Part shown: piece after piece, positions 61,090 through 64,000 of the stretch
Numbering within the stretch: the first letter of the stretch is position 1
Layout: the number at the start of each line of letters is the position of its first letter
Program-made: the position numbers and the translations under genes
NCBI GenBank assembly: GCA_021613335.1
Contig: JAJTWR010000311.1
Span: 372,001-436,000 of the forward strand
Origin: Whitmania pigra
Taxonomy: Eukaryota; Annelida; Clitellata; Hirudinida; Haemopidae
Direction of reading: 5' to 3'
Length of the DNA: 64,000 nt
The notes under the pieces: generated by a model
Seen by the model: the letters and a program-made list of their open reading frames with translations, nothing else
What the model was told of the DNA's origin: nothing
Databases searched by the model: none

Positions 61090-64000
61090 TCATGAACTTA
61101 TTGGAGCCTTGTTCTTCCTGTAGAACCTGAGGTCGGAAGGGTCAAAACCTTGTTCGGATGCTCCAAAGCAAGCCCAATAAGGAGTCGGAGCTGCATAGTC
61201 CAATGAGCTAAATGTTTTGACTCCGTGACTTAAAGTAAACTCGTTGTTAAGATGGTGGAAGCGATCATAATCAATCCAGGTGTGCCAGACTCCATTAATA
61301 AGAAACTGCATAAAGATAAACGTTGTGTTTAGCCATCATTTAAATTCAAAATTACTTGTCAGTAAAGTAATGCTTCTACTGAAAACATTGCAAACCTTTT
61401 TATGGGCTATTAAGAGGCAGTTTGAGTGAGCATGTTCAGATGCAATTTCATAATCATCCAACTGCTCCACAAGAAGCTTCACAAACTGTACAACTTCCTC
61501 ATGCCATGGAACATTGGCCATTGTCATATTTTTGCTGGATTTGTTGTCTCCACAGTAGGTAACTCCCTACATGTAATTATTCTTATTGATAAACTAAGCC
61601 CAATCAAAACTATAACAGACATCCATCCAATGACAACCTTAACTTCAATAAAATCAGGATTTCCAATATAAACAAGCTTCGAATAATCTTCAATATCAGC
61701 AGTATTATATCCTTTGACCAAAGTCAACCTGTAAACAGTTCGCTGTCCCTAAAATTGAATTTCATTGTAATTGAATTACAAAATGTATCATTGTCGACAA
61801 AAATCTATCATTGATACAAAATTTCAAATCAATAATTCTCAACATATACATTGGAGTTGTCTATCACTTCTCAGTTATAAGAAGCATGATCCACATTGCA
61901 CAAATTGCTCAATAAACAGCTTTCACGACCTTGTCATTGAGAGCTCGAAGGCATTCAATAAACCTCTCCCAGAAGTCTTTGAAGAGGGGCCTGTCCACTT
62001 TTTTAAGATTTTCCTTGGTGCCGGCATCAACACTGACGTACAACTGAGTAACAGGATTGAGGTTCCTACAAAATTACATCCCAATTCAAAATAAATGGTC
62101 AGAAATTGAGCTAAATGGCTGAATTAACTCTGCTAATCAGAGCAGAAGAGAATTGTTATAGAGAATGAAAACATTCTGATATCATTTTATGTAATACACT
62201 CAAAATCAGCAAAGGCTTTACAAAATCACTAGCAATGTAATGTCATGTGGACAGCTTGCAGCTGAGCATCAAACCTGATTGATTCAGGAAATTGGGCATT
62301 TGTTACAAGAAAGCTGGAGATCTTATTGCTATGGAGAAGGTCAAGGAACTCGTTTATCTTTGGGTACATAATGGGTTCTCCGACCAACGACAAAGCGCAA
62401 TGTCTTGGCTTCATACCTTCTTCAAATCTCTCGGCCATCACACCTGGTACTCCTGACGTTTACCAACATTTGTAACAGTATTAGCTAACAATAACCATCT
62501 TCCTTAATTAGAAATACCTTTGAATTGCTTGATCATGTTTGTATGGTTGGAAAGAGCACCATCAAGTATCACCTGAGGCTCATCCATCTTCCACCTCCAC
62601 TCAGTTCCAACAGGATTTGTGTGGTGCCTAACAATCACACCAAAGAAATTACTCATAAATTATCTAAATTTAGCTTCTCAGAGATAATCTGAGAAACACA
62701 GGTTTACATAAGATGCTAAGAAACTGGCATCCTCACTCACCTCCAACAGAAGACACACTTGTTAGCACAGGCAAGGCTCGGAGTTGTTTCCATGCATCTG
62801 TGACTTTCAATGCCATAAAATGTGTGCTTATAACATCCTCCCCTGCCTCTCAGCATGGACTGCAACAAATGATCAGTTACAATGTTTGAAGACATCCATA
62901 GAAATATTCTAAGATCACAAACAAAATTAAACTGGTAAAATAAATTCACAGCAACTCACTTTGGTCCACCTGCACAACTTGACACCTGAATGACTGCCAA
63001 TCAACTTGTATCCTTGTTTCTCTAACGACTGCCTAACTGTGGGTGTAATCATTTCTGTGTGTTCCAATTTCTTCTTCTTCTTCAAAGCAGTCTACAATAA
63101 ACTTGTTGCAAATAATTTTTATATAAAATAATAAAACCTCAACTTGATGAAACAAACCTCTGAATTGTTCTCGACAGGTTTTGCAAACATAACTCCTATG
63201 TCCTCCAGATCAAGCAACTCCTCAGCCATACCACCACTGGGATTTTCATCCTCGTAATCATCATCGTCTTCATCATCTTCCTCACAACAACCATCATCTG
63301 AATCTTTGGAGCTTTCTTTTTTGGTTTCGGACTTTAATGGAAAAAATTAAGTTAAAATGTTGAGTTGTGAGAAATATAATAATTTGTAAACAAAGTATTC
63401 GTAAATTTTGACAAGTGCAATAAAGATAAATCATCACCCACACATGCACAATTATCAGAGCATTTTCCCTGCACACTGCTCTTCTTTGGAGCTTCACCAT
63501 CCTCAATAAAATTATTGAAAATCTTCAGCCATTTTTGGAATGCAGAGTCAATGTCTACAACATAAAATTGCATGTTCATGGTTTGTAATTAGATTATGCA
63601 GCTGCACATGCCTGGTAAATACCTTCAAAGATTATTTAATTTATAGCAAAAGAAATTCATAAAATTGAACTCAACACTTACTTTCTTTATGATCATCTAT
63701 TAAGAAGTTCTCCAAAACTCTCAGTGCTCCTAACTCCTTGAGATCTTTGTCCAATTTCTTTCCAACCTGTCATTCAATCATCCAATATTTAAAATATTGC
63801 AAACATAAATGTTTTTGTAATTATTACCATTCAAATGCCACAAACCTCTGCAAAATGGTCAGCATAGCACGAATTCCCGAGGCTGACGACACCGTAAGAA
63901 ACGTTACTGAAGTGGTTCCTAGAAACCCTGAAGTCAAGGACAAGGTCATTGACATGACTGAAGAACCAATCACATCCTTCTGCAGGCTTTCCCCATGTAT
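61090..64000 (-). CDS. TYW1: tRNA wybutosine-synthesising enzyme TYW1, 5' partial
   Basis: Radical-SAM enzyme that builds the tricyclic 4-demethylwyosine base from N1-methylguanosine-37 of tRNA-Phe using pyruvate. Exons in transcript order: 64000(cut)-63846, 63766-63682, 63554-63442, 63331-63158, 63091-62960, 62859-62741, 62627-62518, 62443-62275, 62065-61930, 61748-61638, 61566-61396, 61305-61090; 562 residues visible. The cut exon is the flavodoxin-like domain ([17 protein letters not shown]). A Cys/Asp/Glu-rich linker follows, then the radical-SAM core with the [4Fe-4S] motif C-x3-C-x2-C in [19 protein letters not shown]. Later blocks are [56 protein letters not shown] [22 protein letters not shown] and [11 protein letters not shown]. 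The C-terminus [20 protein letters not shown] is family-typical. The N-terminal part of the flavodoxin domain lies beyond the window. Confidence 0.96.

Overview
This window is nuclear DNA from a bilaterian animal: AT-rich, with intron-dense genes, canonical GT-AG junctions and long AAT microsatellites. Both animal GATA classes (1/2/3 and 4/5/6) are present. An intact L-gulonolactone oxidase and the ciliary gene RSPH9 point to an animal with motile cilia that kept vitamin C synthesis, probably a marine invertebrate. I cannot name the phylum. All exon models were spliced by hand by following phase across GT-AG junctions and comparing with remembered family sequences; no alignment was run.

Layout: (1) 826-8050 +, PARP1, lacking only its extreme N-terminus. 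(2) 8272-10019 -, a convergent gene resembling ETAA1, 5' end unresolved. (3) 12224-13744 +, AMMECR1, complete. (4) 16946-17730 +, a three-finger KLF-type factor. (5) 18223-24801 -, GATA1/2/3-class factor, convergent with the KLF. (6) 27260-28422 -, RSPH9, complete. (7) 29303-31952 -, L-gulonolactone oxidase (GULO), twelve exons. (8) about 32-41 kb, a gene-poor stretch with mobile-element remnants and an AAT array. (9) 41417-44492 +, a secreted-then-membrane Cys-rich protein of Shisa/STMC6 type. (10) 44.5-49.9 kb, gene-poor with long AAT/GAT arrays. (11) 49930-55099 +, GATA4/5/6-class factor. (12) 55942-60853 +, PKA catalytic subunit, complete. (13) 61090-64000 -, TYW1, N-terminus beyond the window.

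Themes: PARP1 and the ETAA1-like protein both belong to the DNA-damage response, but nothing shows co-regulation. The two GATA paralogue classes lie head to head about 25 kb apart, flanked by introns and spacers rich in candidate regulatory sites. The most unusual points are a degenerate N-finger in the GATA4/5/6 protein, a 37-bp minisatellite whose last copy supplies the splice acceptor for the DNA-binding finger exon, and a Cys in place of the FAD-linking His in GULO. I found no microbial-type system, CRISPR array or complete RNA gene.
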